Source of the DNA: Graphilbum fragrans
Lineage: Eukaryota > Ascomycota > Sordariomycetes > Ophiostomatales > Ophiostomataceae
Assembly: GCA_001513895.1 (NCBI GenBank)
Contig: LLKO01000023.1
Location: forward strand, 62,001-126,000
Direction: 5' to 3'
DNA length: 64,000 nucleotides
Made by a program: the position numbers and the translations under genes. Below are positions 23,500 to 33,550 of this stretch, piece by piece. The first letter of the stretch is position 1, and the number at the start of each line of letters is the position of its first letter. The notes under the pieces are model-generated. The model saw only the letters and a program-made list of their open reading frames with translations. It was not told where the DNA came from and did no database searches.

Positions 23500-24929
23500 T
23501 GCCTAGCCGTCGGTACCCTCGGTGTCAATATAATGCAACAATCATACGACGGCTGGCTTCTCTCTTGTGGCTGTTTCGGTGTTTTTGAAGGGGAGGGAGG
23601 TGAGAAGAGAGCAGTATGAGTACACTACGTCGACTACGGCGACGGGCAGCAAAAACATTGCTCTCCACTTGTAGCTCAGCTGTACTCTTGGCTTTCCTAC
23701 GGCGCATCTTCGCTTTTTCGGCAGCGTAAAAAAGTGTGCACATAGGTACCGTGCGTCTATGCGTGCACAGTGCAAGATGATTCCGTCTCCTGAGCACTCT
23801 TTCTTGCGTCTTTGGCGGCTTTTGGCCCTCTCTGGTTTTTGGGGTTTTTTGGTTCTTTGGTCGCCGAGGCTTGCGCGTCCCGCAGGATTCCGTTCTCGTT
23901 TCTGTTGGCAACCCTGCTCCTGACGCCATTTTCTTTCTTTTTCGCACGCTACCCCTCTCCAGCTACGCTGTTAGTCTGTGACTACTCCGTACTTGTATGC
24001 AGTCGGTGAACGGCATTCACATATCTTACCGTGTATGGAGTAGTCGTGGTCTGTGTGTGGCTGTCATTGGCCACACCCCAGGGTCCTTTTGCCCAGCCGT
24101 CGGCACCAGAACAGGCTCTCAAGCCAGGGATGCGGGAGGATGAGAGGGGAGTGCGAGCCGTGAACGAGGAGCCCAGGACCAGGAATATCTGTCTCGTCTC
24201 CATGCACGAACACGTATTATCTATGGGGTACTTCGCATGTGCTCCATATGACGCATGCTTGATACCTTGCATGTATTCCGTACCATGCAGCAATAACTGC
24301 TCGTATCGCGAGGGGGGGCCTACTTTTTTTTTCGGACCACCATTTCGGGGTTCGTCAACTTCCCACTTACACAATAAACCGCCCGAGAGAGACGAGGCAC
24401 TTGGCGAGTATCTAAGCAGCCGTCTCGTATTGTACGGCACGCCTGGATTCCAGGCAAACGGCCTCCCAGCCCCCCTTCCTCCCTCTCTCGGCGACGTCCA
24501 GTGAAACAAACGCGCTCGCTCGCAAGCTGAGTCGCACTATTTGAATACCAGCTGAGAAACAGGGCATCAACTTGCCTTCTTTGGGCTGACGGCTGTCTTC
24601 CCCGTCGTCCAGCGCGCTTTCCAGCTGTATATGGTCGCTACAGGAGGGCTATGCGCTAAGACATGCGCTATATTGGCACTAAAGTCCTCTTCAGGGCAAG
24701 ATGCGAGCATTCCACTAAAAGAGCCTTGCCCCACTTTCCGGCCTCCCCTCTCGCTCTCTTCTCCAAGTACGAGTAGCTGCTTTTCCATCACACATATTGG
24801 CCTCTCTCTCTCTTCTCTCTTTCGCACCCCCCCTAGCCACGGAGTTCTGCACTAGCTTTCCGCAGGGTCCTGTTTCCACGTTCCCATGTGCTTGTATTCT
24901 TTACATGGTCGACTTGTGCAGAATGCATC

Positions 24930-24938
24930 TATAAAAGG
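24930..24938 (+). promoter_or_regulatory. TATA-like box upstream of the Elp6-like gene
   Basis: TATAAAAGG, a canonical TATA sequence, about 290 bp upstream of the ATG at 25227. A 5' leader of roughly 250 nt would be implied. Confidence 0.4.
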
Positions 24939-25226
24939 AGCCTGGCCTGCTCGCTGGATTTCCACTGTTCTCTGTCAACGGGTATTTTTTCTTGGTGGCC
25001 ATCCTATCTAAGCTTATGTCTGCTTTGATTTGTTTATCATCTTATTAGTTGATACCACCACCACCAGTACCACTACCCCTACCGAAGCCGCCTGCTGTCT
25101 TCCCGTCTTGTCGCCCCCTCTTCCGCTTTACGTCACATTTCGCGGCATTTCTGGTTGTGTTACACTTGTGGCTCATTCTCATCACATCATTTCATTATCA
25201 CATTCACTCAAGTTGCTGCCGCAGCC

Positions 25227-26233
25227 ATGAGTGTCTCAGTCGTTCCCAACAAACTAGAAGCCCATTTCAAGGCGGCCAAGTATGCCAAGATGCTGACTGT
25301 CACTGCCATGGACTCGTCTGCAGACTGGCTGGTGAACCACATGGTGGCCGACTGGCTGCGCCAACGCCAGCCAGACCACCCCGACAGATACGCGGCTGCT
25401 GTCATCATTTTCTCCTTCACTCACGACTTTTCGCATTTTGCCGACGCCATCAGCCACATGGTAAGGAGGAGATGCTATCCATCTATTCCTTCATAGTCGG
25501 TCCACAGCTAACGCCGGACTCCTCCAGGGCATTGACCTCAAGGAGCATGAGAAAAGTGGCCAGCTCTGCTTCATGGGCAGCATGCTTGCCAACATCTTTC
25601 CAGAGGAGGAGATGCGGACAACACCCCAGGTCAACGTCGCCCAGCATCGTCTTGAATCAGCCCTCGACGATATCCTCAACGAGGCTATCCACCTCCGCAA
25701 GACCTACCCCAATATCGTGCTGGTCATGGACTGGCCCCAGGCCGTCCTCCCCATCATCAGCCAGGACTCCCAAGAGGCCCTGTACCTGTGGCAGAATTTT
25801 ATCGAGGCCACCACTTGCGTATGTGTTGCACTCGCCCCTCGCTCTTCTATGTCTCCCTCTCGCGCAAATATCTAACCATCTCCGTCTCCAGCATGCCACC
25901 CACTCCATCTTGACTATGGCTTATCGTACGCCCCTGATGGACCGGTCACGCGAAGAGTTTGACATGGCCATGGCCGCCATCCATGGCGTCCGCTTTGTCA
26001 CAAACCTCGCTGATAGCAAGTACATGATCAACACCAACAACAGGCCTGGCTCTGATGTCGATGGCAGTCTTCAGATTTCTTATGAAGCGGGCTATAGCCC
26101 GCCCAACTGCACTTTTCCCTTCCGGGACGAGGCCCTCGTCTTTGCCCTCCAGCCTGACGGCCACACCATCCGCATGAGCGATCTCGTGAGAAACCGCGCC
26201 CCGTCAAATAGAGTCGGTGCAACCTCTCACTGA
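25227..26233 (+). CDS. Elongator complex subunit Elp6-like protein (RecA-like fold)
   Basis: Three exons, 25227-25460, 25528-25818 and 25892-26233, giving 288 residues, all introns phase 0. Elp6 forms a hexameric RecA-like ring with Elp4 and Elp5 that helps Elongator modify wobble uridines of tRNA. The segment order agrees with Elp6: a hydrophobic strand with an aromatic stretch (VIIFSFTHDFSHFADAISHM), GQLCFMGSMLANIF where the family has a glycine-flanked strand, NIVLVMDWPQAVL at the Walker-B-like strand, a strand-like SILTMAYRTPLM, and DGSLQIS near the end. No Walker A motif is present, as expected for Elp6. Overall similarity is judged by eye and is modest, so a different RecA-like pseudo-ATPase remains possible. 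I chose MSVSVVPNK because it is the first ATG after the leader that starts well-behaved coding sequence. Confidence 0.5.
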
Positions 26234-27297
26234 AGCATACTCGTAAACACGCAGCTTTGTTTCCATCTTGGAGATGAGCATGCGTTGTAGGCCGTGTCTA
26301 ACAACGGGGACGCTACATTTCCGCTCCCTTTAGCTTCATGGAATTTTGAAATGGCTTATTCTTGCTACTACTTATGAATCATGGGTACTTCGTTTGCGTT
26401 TTAATTTCTAGCATTGGATGCTTCGCTTCTATTGTTGTTTTGGAAGGTTGTGAACTGGAAAGGTGCCCAGAGTCGGTTGATTGGGCTTGTACGATATATT
26501 CGGTTTTTTCCTACCTTATAGACTACCAATCGATTTATTTTCTTTAAATATTTTTAGTGTTTCAATAGTGGTTGCTGTTGTCATAATTATTTGATTCCTT
26601 ATGATCGTTTCTATTCCAATAAATGAAATTATTCTGATTAAATTAGGAAGCAGCTGCTACGCCGAGATCGCTATATCAATAACAAAGTCTTAATTGAGCT
26701 CTGTAAAGGCTCTTAGCACATCACAAGCATGAAGACTCATAGTGTATAATTTTCAAATCAACATACGATTTTCTACGCTCTGCATATCACAAGTTGTTGC
26801 CACCATGGAGCTGCTAGATGCGACAAGAAAACCATGTGGGGCTGATCGATACAAGAGCTGCGCTAGTGCGTGCCAGCCCGTCACGAGTAATATCATGTGC
26901 TGGTAGATCACGTGCATCTCTTGAAAGACCCCTCCGGACACTACTTTTTCCGCTCCTGAAAATTACCCACTCGTGTGCCCTACTGTCCGCGCACGAGATT
27001 AATTTGGTCTGGGGCTTTTTGGCCCGGTTCTGGCGAATCACGGGCCTAGTGCGCTGCGAAAAAAATACTCGCCTAAAAAATTGAGAGAAAGCCAAAGTTG
27101 CAATCTTTTGCTACCTCTCTCGCCTCCCCATACTATCATCACCACAACAAACCACGACCCCTCTACTAACACAGCCCTTGAGAGTTGTCCTAAAGGTAAA
27201 TTCTTCTCTCCATTTTCCTCTGCATTGCATCTTGAGAAGCGATCTCTCGTCCGTCACAACCAGCGACTGACTTTTACCCCCCAGACAGTCAGACAAA
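26234..27297 (+). other. AT-rich intergenic, promoter region of eL37 gene
   Basis: About 1.06 kb, clearly AT-rich from 26340 to 26770, with no convincing gene. The last 200 bp is C/T-rich, as is common upstream of fungal ribosomal protein genes. Confidence 0.5.
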
Positions 27298-28196
27298 ATG
27301 AGTACGTCCCCGATGCCCGAACAACTGAACGAACCTGCCACTCCTGCTCTCCCTCGCTTTTTTTCTCGCCTTTATCGCCCGACATCCGTTTCGCAACGAA
27401 GAATCAATTGACCGACGGCCAATCGACCGTGATTTGGGTGTATTGCGTTCTACGACACGACCTGGGCTGGATTTAATGGTCAATGAAGACGACGTATCGA
27501 AACGCGACATTGGACTCCAAAGTTTTCACCGCAACCAATCCACCTCGGCCCTTGCGACGAGACACCGGATATGACACCATGGAAATGAACGAGAGGAGCA
27601 GGAGACAGGCCCGACACCAATGTGATTGATTCTCTTGGATGAATGATTTATTGACTTGCGTTTGTCAACAGCCAAGGGTACTTCTAGTTTCGGAAAGCGC
27701 CACAACAAGACGCACACTCTGTGCCGTCGTTGCGGTTAGTCTCCTCCTTTTCTTTCTGGCATCTGTTGCATCTCGAAATCCGCCTTGCCGTCGTCTTGTT
27801 TGTCGCAAGACGACTGGGGTCAGAAGAGAGAGCTTGCGCACGCAGCCCCAACCGTAACGAAATGGAAGACATTCGCTAATGCAACTACAGGTCGCCGCTC
27901 CATGCACGTCCAGAAGAAGGAGTGCTCCAACTGCGGTTTCCCCTCTGCCAAGGTCCGGAAGTGTACGTATTTGATCCTCGACCTTTGATGCATCGCCTGC
28001 GAATGCGGGCAGTCAAACAAAACGCACAACTCACCATACTAACACCCCCTCTACAGACAACTGGAGCGAGAAGGCGAAGCGGAGAAAGACCACCGGCAGC
28101 GGCCGTCTCCGTTACCTCAGCACTGTTGGCCGGCGGTTCAAGAACGGTTTCCGGATCGGCACTCCGGCCGGCGCACGGGGGCCGTCGCGCAACTAA
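27298..28196 (+). CDS. RPL37: 60S ribosomal protein eL37
   Basis: Four exons, 27298-27301, 27672-27734, 27891-27962 and 28057-28196, give 92 residues, the normal family length. The first exon is just ATG plus one base, followed by a 370-nt intron; splicing yields MTKGTSSFGKRHNKTHTLCR. A zinc-ribbon is complete: CRRC then CSNC in the KKECSNCGFPSAKVRK segment. The C-terminus RRFKNGFRIGTPAGARGPSR matches the family. Intron 2 uses a GTTAGT donor. eL37 binds 25S/5.8S rRNA near the polypeptide exit tunnel. The small exons make it easy to miss by frame scanning. Confidence 0.95.
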
Positions 28197-29468
28197 GCTG
28201 CCTCTCCCCAGTCGCGTTCTTTTTGTATTCGGCGGACAGGAGTGTAGCATCATGGAATGACGGTTTATTATGGAAGGGAGAATAGGCTGGGCTATGTTAT
28301 GTGCAGGACGGGACGGTTGAAAGAGCTTGAAATGGGCGGGTCAAGCCAGCCAGGTCAGGCTCAGCGAGCAAACCTTGTTTCTTCATATTCTCCATGGGTT
28401 TTTGGAACAATTGTGAATCGAAAACAAGAGAGGTGAAAAAGGAGATGAGGCAGGATCTTGGCCACGGAAGAAGAAAGGCGACAACCAACCAACCAGCATG
28501 CATTACCAGCCCCCCTTTCCAACCAAAAAATACGCCACCAGGATAGGGGCCTACCATCATTTCTACGAGTTGTTAAACTGATAAGAGAGACCAAAAAAAA
28601 GCAAAAAATGTTCAAGGACGAAACCTGAGGTGGTGTTAGGTGGCGCATTTTTTTTCAAAGAGGAAAAGGGTACCACAAATGAAATGTTTACACAAAAGAC
28701 AAACAACGCACTGCCCTGTCTTCAGTGTCAGAGGAGCGATGTGAGATGGAAGAGTATGTGATGGTATGTGAAGCTGTAGCATTGTACTTGGACGCTGTGG
28801 ACATGAGACCAAATGTAAACCGTGTAGACATACATTGTTATCCTGAGATGGCACATGGCGTCCGGACTTTGGGGGCTGTCGGCATGAACGACCAAGCACC
28901 GCGGACACAGTCAACGGCTAATCAAGATTACAGAGCCGCATTCCTATTTGGGAGACAACTAGTAAATGACAAATGCTTTGCGTAATCATCCACGCGACGG
29001 TTCCTGAAGACATGCTGAGGCGTGTAATCCCGGAACGAAACCCGTGCATCTACTAAGCAGGAACAGACAAACGTGCAGCATATGCTTTGCAGTTCATTGG
29101 TATGACTATCTAAAATAACTAAAAAAAGCCTGCTAATCAACAATAGCCCATCTCAAAACTTAGATGAACAGAACCAGCCTTTACAAGTCCAGGCCGACAT
29201 CAACTAGTAGGTATCGGTATCCGAGTGAGAGGAGTCGATATACATTCCAAGTAATCATAAAAAAACAATAGGCAACCACTTCCACGAAAACAATCACTGG
29301 TGCCGAGAAGTCGCATTGCCATCCATCCTAGCCTTGCTCGTATTTCGTGTTCCATAAAAAATCATCCCCTATCCGTGACCAGCGGCCCCCAGAAGACCAG
29401 GTTCTAGCCCTTGGTCCCTGGTTGCTTGTCTGCCATGCCAAGCCCCCACTTGTTCTACTCGGGGGGAT
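28197..29468 (+). other. Intergenic between convergent genes
   Basis: About 1.27 kb between the eL37 stop and the stop of the Ser-rich gene. Several short frames exist but show no domain-like character. No structured RNA was recognised by eye. Confidence 0.4.
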
Positions 29469-30214
29469 TTATGAGGAGGACGACGACTGGTTCGAGGAGG
29501 ACAAAACCTCGCCCACGGCGCCCGTGATAACCTGGGTCAGGAACACGGGATTGGCGGTGGAGCCGTTGCTGGAGCCAGTGCTGTTTGATTGGAAGAACGG
29601 GCGAGTTAGCAGTGTGATTCATTTACAGGCAAGGCATCTGCCGGCCGCAGTGTGCCTGGCCATGGGGGCACGCCCTTTGCGCCCTTTGCCGGTGGCCTTT
29701 AGGGATCGGCAGTGCGTTCAGGTTCAGGGGTCAGGGGGTGTGAAAATAAAGGTAGGTGCAAAGGACGGAATAACAGAGGGGTGGGGAGGGGAGGGGAACA
29801 CCGAGATGGTACACGCTGCTGGATGCAATCTCACCTCGAAGAAGCATGGTCTGCCGACGGGGAGCCAATGAGGGGGGAGTCCGTAGCGGATCGGTAGGCG
29901 CTGGGGCTGGTAGTCGAGGACAGGGGTAGCGTGGACAGCTCTTGGAGCAGCTTCTCGCCAGCTTCACTGCCGATTTGGCTCATGTTGGCGGTGGCAGCAG
30001 TGGTGTTGTTGTGGGTGGAAGTGGTGGTGGTTGTGTGGGAAGCAGTGCCTGTGGTATTGGCGTTGCTGGACATGCCGGCACAAGAAGAACTCACGGACGG
30101 CTGAGGCGAGGACGCTTGAGGCGACAGAGGAAGACTGGCAGGCGGAGGAGAAGCAGAAGCCGAAGAGTGAGGAGAAGAGGGAGTGGGATGCGGTGATGCT
30201 GAACGTCGATACAT
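29469..30214 (-). CDS. Small Ser/Pro-rich protein with Cys/His motif, unknown function
   Basis: Proposed exons are 30214-29835, 29683-29627 and 29580-29469, giving 182 residues. Intron 1 has GTGAGA and a CAAAG acceptor (an alternative acceptor 9 nt downstream would give 179 residues); intron 2 has GTAAAT, CTAAC and AACAG. The N-terminal half is low complexity (SPHPTPSSPHSSASASPPP, then a His/Thr/Asn-rich stretch). SQIGSEAGEKLLQELSTLPL is a likely amphipathic helix. After the junction follows ACPHGQAHCGRQMPC, a possible small metal-binding knot, then a short hydrophobic segment VFLTQVITGAVGEVL and a Ser-rich end. I do not recognise the family. The frame consistency over three exons is the main reason to believe it; the long C/T-rich leader upstream is compatible with a regulated gene. 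Confidence 0.5.
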
Positions 30215-32132
30215 GATGGGCAGACGGGTAGGAGGAGGCCTTTTTATACAAAAAGGACTGGCTGTTTAGGACAGATAGTAGGGGAATAATGGTTGTTTTT
30301 CAAACAGGGGCGTGCTGGAGCAAGGCGGCGAGAACGAGCCAGACGACCAAGACGACCTAGACGACCTAGACGAAAAGAGTCAAAAGGGGTGAGTACAGTG
30401 AAGATGACAGCGCAAGGAGGCAGAGAAGGCAGCAGCAATAGAGAGAAAGGTGAAGAACAGGTAGGCACTGGAGGGAACACGGGGGGAACGAGAGAGGCAG
30501 CAGAGACGACTTGTGGCCCGACAACAGCGTAGACGAGGAACACGACAACACGACAAGGCGTTTACGAAAGGGCCAATGTCCCCATCTGACTCGAGGAAGA
30601 GGAGGTGGAGGGAACGGACAGGAACATGCAGGGTAGCTGAATGGAGTAGCTCGTACCTGCGATGGCTCCGTTGCTTTGTCAGGAGACGGAAAACCGAATA
30701 AGAACAATACGGAGAAATGACCGACGGTAGGCCGGAGCGGGAAGCAAAATGAAAGAAGACGGTACAGAGAAAGAGCGAGGGGGGGAGAGAGAGGGAGAGA
30801 AGAGAGGCGTGCTGGTCCAGGTTGACCTGCAAGTACAAGCAGTTGAAATCGGTGAAGCTAGCTGTTAGAGGCACTTAAAGTATGTTGTTTTGCAGCTTTC
30901 CCTGGACTTCTCCATGCGTCGAAACAAAAGGATAGCGGCCGCGCAGAAGAACAAACAGAAAGAGATATGTCAGCCGGAGTCATATTCACATTGTCCGTTG
31001 CCCATCTGGGCAATATGGCAGAAGTGGCTACGGAGACGTCCCTGGCTATCACTATGACGCCAAATCGCTTATGGGCGGAGTCTCAGCGGGACGATCTACC
31101 AGAGCAGAGGAGCAGCTGCTCAGGTCTGTAAGTGGCATGGGCCCCCCATTCTAGGATTCTACGAGTAGGTTTCTAGGTAAAACTACGACAGCGACGACGG
31201 GCGCAGCGTCTGATTGGCTAGGGAGCACTCAGCAGCATGCCTGAAGCCTTGGTGCTGGTGGCTCGCATCCCCCGTATTCGTCGTATTTCGAAATTTTAGC
31301 TTCCCGGCACTAGCGATGGCTGGGTCCAGCTATGTATGTCTGAAGGAGCACTCGTACATGGTACCTTGAGCCTTCGTTTTTTGTCCACCGCGCCGCCTGT
31401 TTTACATAGCCTTGGTTCCCCGTACGTGGATTTTCTACACTTGTTGCTCTTTTTGCCCTTTCTGGCCCTTCTGCTTTTGGGGTTGCAAACCATCAGCCAC
31501 AGCCCCATGGATGTACTGCCCCCTTTGACATGCCTGACTCTTGCGTCGGTCAGGCAGTAGGATAAGGGTCGGTGACACATGCAGGTGAATTGGGGGCCTA
31601 TCTGTCGCTGGTACCTACATACTGCGTGTGACTGCAGAGGAGCTGTGTATACGGTATACGTGCAATACGTGTAGTCACGGCCGTCGACACGACGGGAGAG
31701 GCTTAGATAACACGAAATACGGCACCGAAGGGCAACGGTTGGGTGGAGACGGCTGGTCCGTCGTAGTGGCGCCAGTTCGTGGCCTGGTGCTCGATTGGGA
31801 CAGAGGTCGGCGAAGTGAGAGGCCAGAACAAAGTTGTAACCCGGTATACGACGGCAGATAATAGGGCGTCGCACGCACAGGGCATGTCGTAGTGCGACGT
31901 ACGAGTACAACTGCAGGAAGACGGTTCTCAAGCCTGATGCCTGAAGGGGGTCTTGGCATTGCCGGACAGGGAGGGGAGGGGGTGTCTTCTTTGACGGCAT
32001 TCAGCAGCACCAATAGCTGGGAGAAGGACCTTGTTCAGGTTGCCGATCTTTGCGGCTAGCGGAGGTGTGCTGGGGGGTGTGCAAAGGTCGGGATCGGTAG
32101 AAGTGCGACAGCCGTGAGATGACCCGAGGGAG

Positions 32133-32180
32133 CATACGAGCAGACGAGCAGACGAGTAGACGAGCAGACGAGCAGACGAG
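32133..32180 (+). repeat. Six 8-bp tandem units
   Basis: Consecutive cagacgag-type units (first copy catacgag, fourth tagacgag). A non-coding microsatellite. Confidence 0.85.
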
Positions 32181-33130
32181 GTAGGCATTGTATGACGATA
32201 CAAGCTGAAAGACACTGAGAACGTGCTCGAGCTTCGGAGCCGGGCACACCGAGTGAGCGACAGCACGGCCGGCGAATCACGGACCAGAAGCGCAAGGAGC
32301 TGGCGCACGAGCAATACGAGGTGTGAGTGTGCCTTGGGACGAGAGTTGCAGTGCTAGCGGACGGCGTGCAGGATAAGGTTGCTTTTGGGAGCGTGTGTCT
32401 GTAAACAGGCTGCTGGATATGGCTCTCCGATGCCAAGCCAGAACCCGACGGATGCGAGCTGTAAGTACAGCGTACAGCGTACGGGGACGGCCGACAACGA
32501 CGACTGCGAGCACGGTGCTTTATTATCGTAGGTAGGCAATGGCACCGCCTTAACAGCCAGACAGCCGATGGCAGGAACAGCCAAGACGACCGGCAAGGCA
32601 CACCCGCGAGCGTGCAGGGCGACCGACGACCTTTCCGGAAAAGAAGGGCATCGTCTTGTCGAGCAGCCGCGCAGACGGCAGGATCGCCGGAGACCGGCAG
32701 TGGGAGCCTTGCGGTGGAGGCAAAGGGGAGGATCAGATGGGGAAATGGGGATGTGAAGCTTTTGGAGTTTGGGCCATTTGGGCCATTCGCCCCGAGTTGC
32801 GCAACCACGCATGGCCAGGCGCCTCACGGAAAACAGTACTCCGTAAGATACACACGTCCTCAATTCCTGCTGTCATACTTTTGCGATGTCGCTGGGCCCA
32901 TGGGCATGCAATTTACAGTGTAATTGCGCTGTGGGCGTGCTGTTGCGGGCAAGGGCGTCACTACGTCGTACTGGTAGGGGATAACTGCCCACCTCTAGCA
33001 AGTCAGCAGGTTTCTGATAGGTCCTGAGAGGCCTGAAAGGGGGGGACCCCCACACTACAGGCGCAGTGCTAACGGATTTGCGTTAACGCTGGCGTGCCCA
33101 ACAAGTTTAGGATGCCAGTGTGTAGCGTCT

Positions 33131-33191
33131 AGGTTTAGCGTTCAGTGTTCAGGTTCAGTGCTCAGTGCTGTGCCCAGCAGTGTCCAGTGCT
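33131..33191 (+). repeat. Degenerate CAGTGYYC repeats upstream of symporter
   Basis: Five CAGTG cores within about 60 bp (ttcagtgttcaggttcagtg, ctcagtgctg, agcagtgtccagtgctc). A similar stretch occurs at 61676-61752 upstream of another gene. Confidence 0.6.
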
Positions 33192-33550
33192 CGGTTTTAG
33201 TGGGACGCCCGCCGCGAGCCCCCATTTTCGTGTGTCAGCGCCGACAGGGAAGGCCCGGCTGGCTTCGTCTACCGGCGGCATTGGCCTCCGAGGTGCGGCG
33301 CTGGGCGCCGTTCTGGCCCAGCAGATTTTTCTCACTAAAAAGAGGAAAGCGGGACGGTGTTGACGATATAATTGTCGCGCATTTGGAGCGTGTTTTTCTC
33401 GCCTCTTCACATCGCTATCCGCTATCCGCTATCCGCGTCTCTCGTCTTTCCAGCAGACTTTCTCGTTCAGCAGACATTGATTCCAGACAGCGCCTTTCCC
33501 GCATCGGTACTCCGTATCCATTTCGACATCGCATCGCCATTCACGACACA

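Larger units (their letters stand above)
21679..25226 (+). other. Gene-poor 3.5-kb intergenic region
   Basis: No frame with coding character on either strand, no transposase or reverse-transcriptase motif, no tRNA. It contains pyrimidine-rich low-complexity DNA (23395-23453), a perfect 18-bp duplication (23464-23499) and, near its right end, a TATA-like element of the next gene. Confidence 0.5.
30215..33550 (+). other. Non-coding 3.3-kb intergenic region with short repeats
   Basis: Upstream of both the Ser-rich gene (left) and the symporter (right). Long minus-strand frames at 31296-32000 and 32056-32808 have composition and content of chance frames. Repeats seen: acgacctag units near 30345-30372, six 8-bp units at 32133-32180, and a CAGTG-rich stretch at 33131-33191. 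Confidence 0.5.

Noticed and set aside
31296..32808. Two long minus-strand open frames (about 234 and 250 codons)
   Set aside because: Cys/Arg/Ser-rich chance composition, overlapping equally long frames on other phases, no motif, no plausible intron structure.
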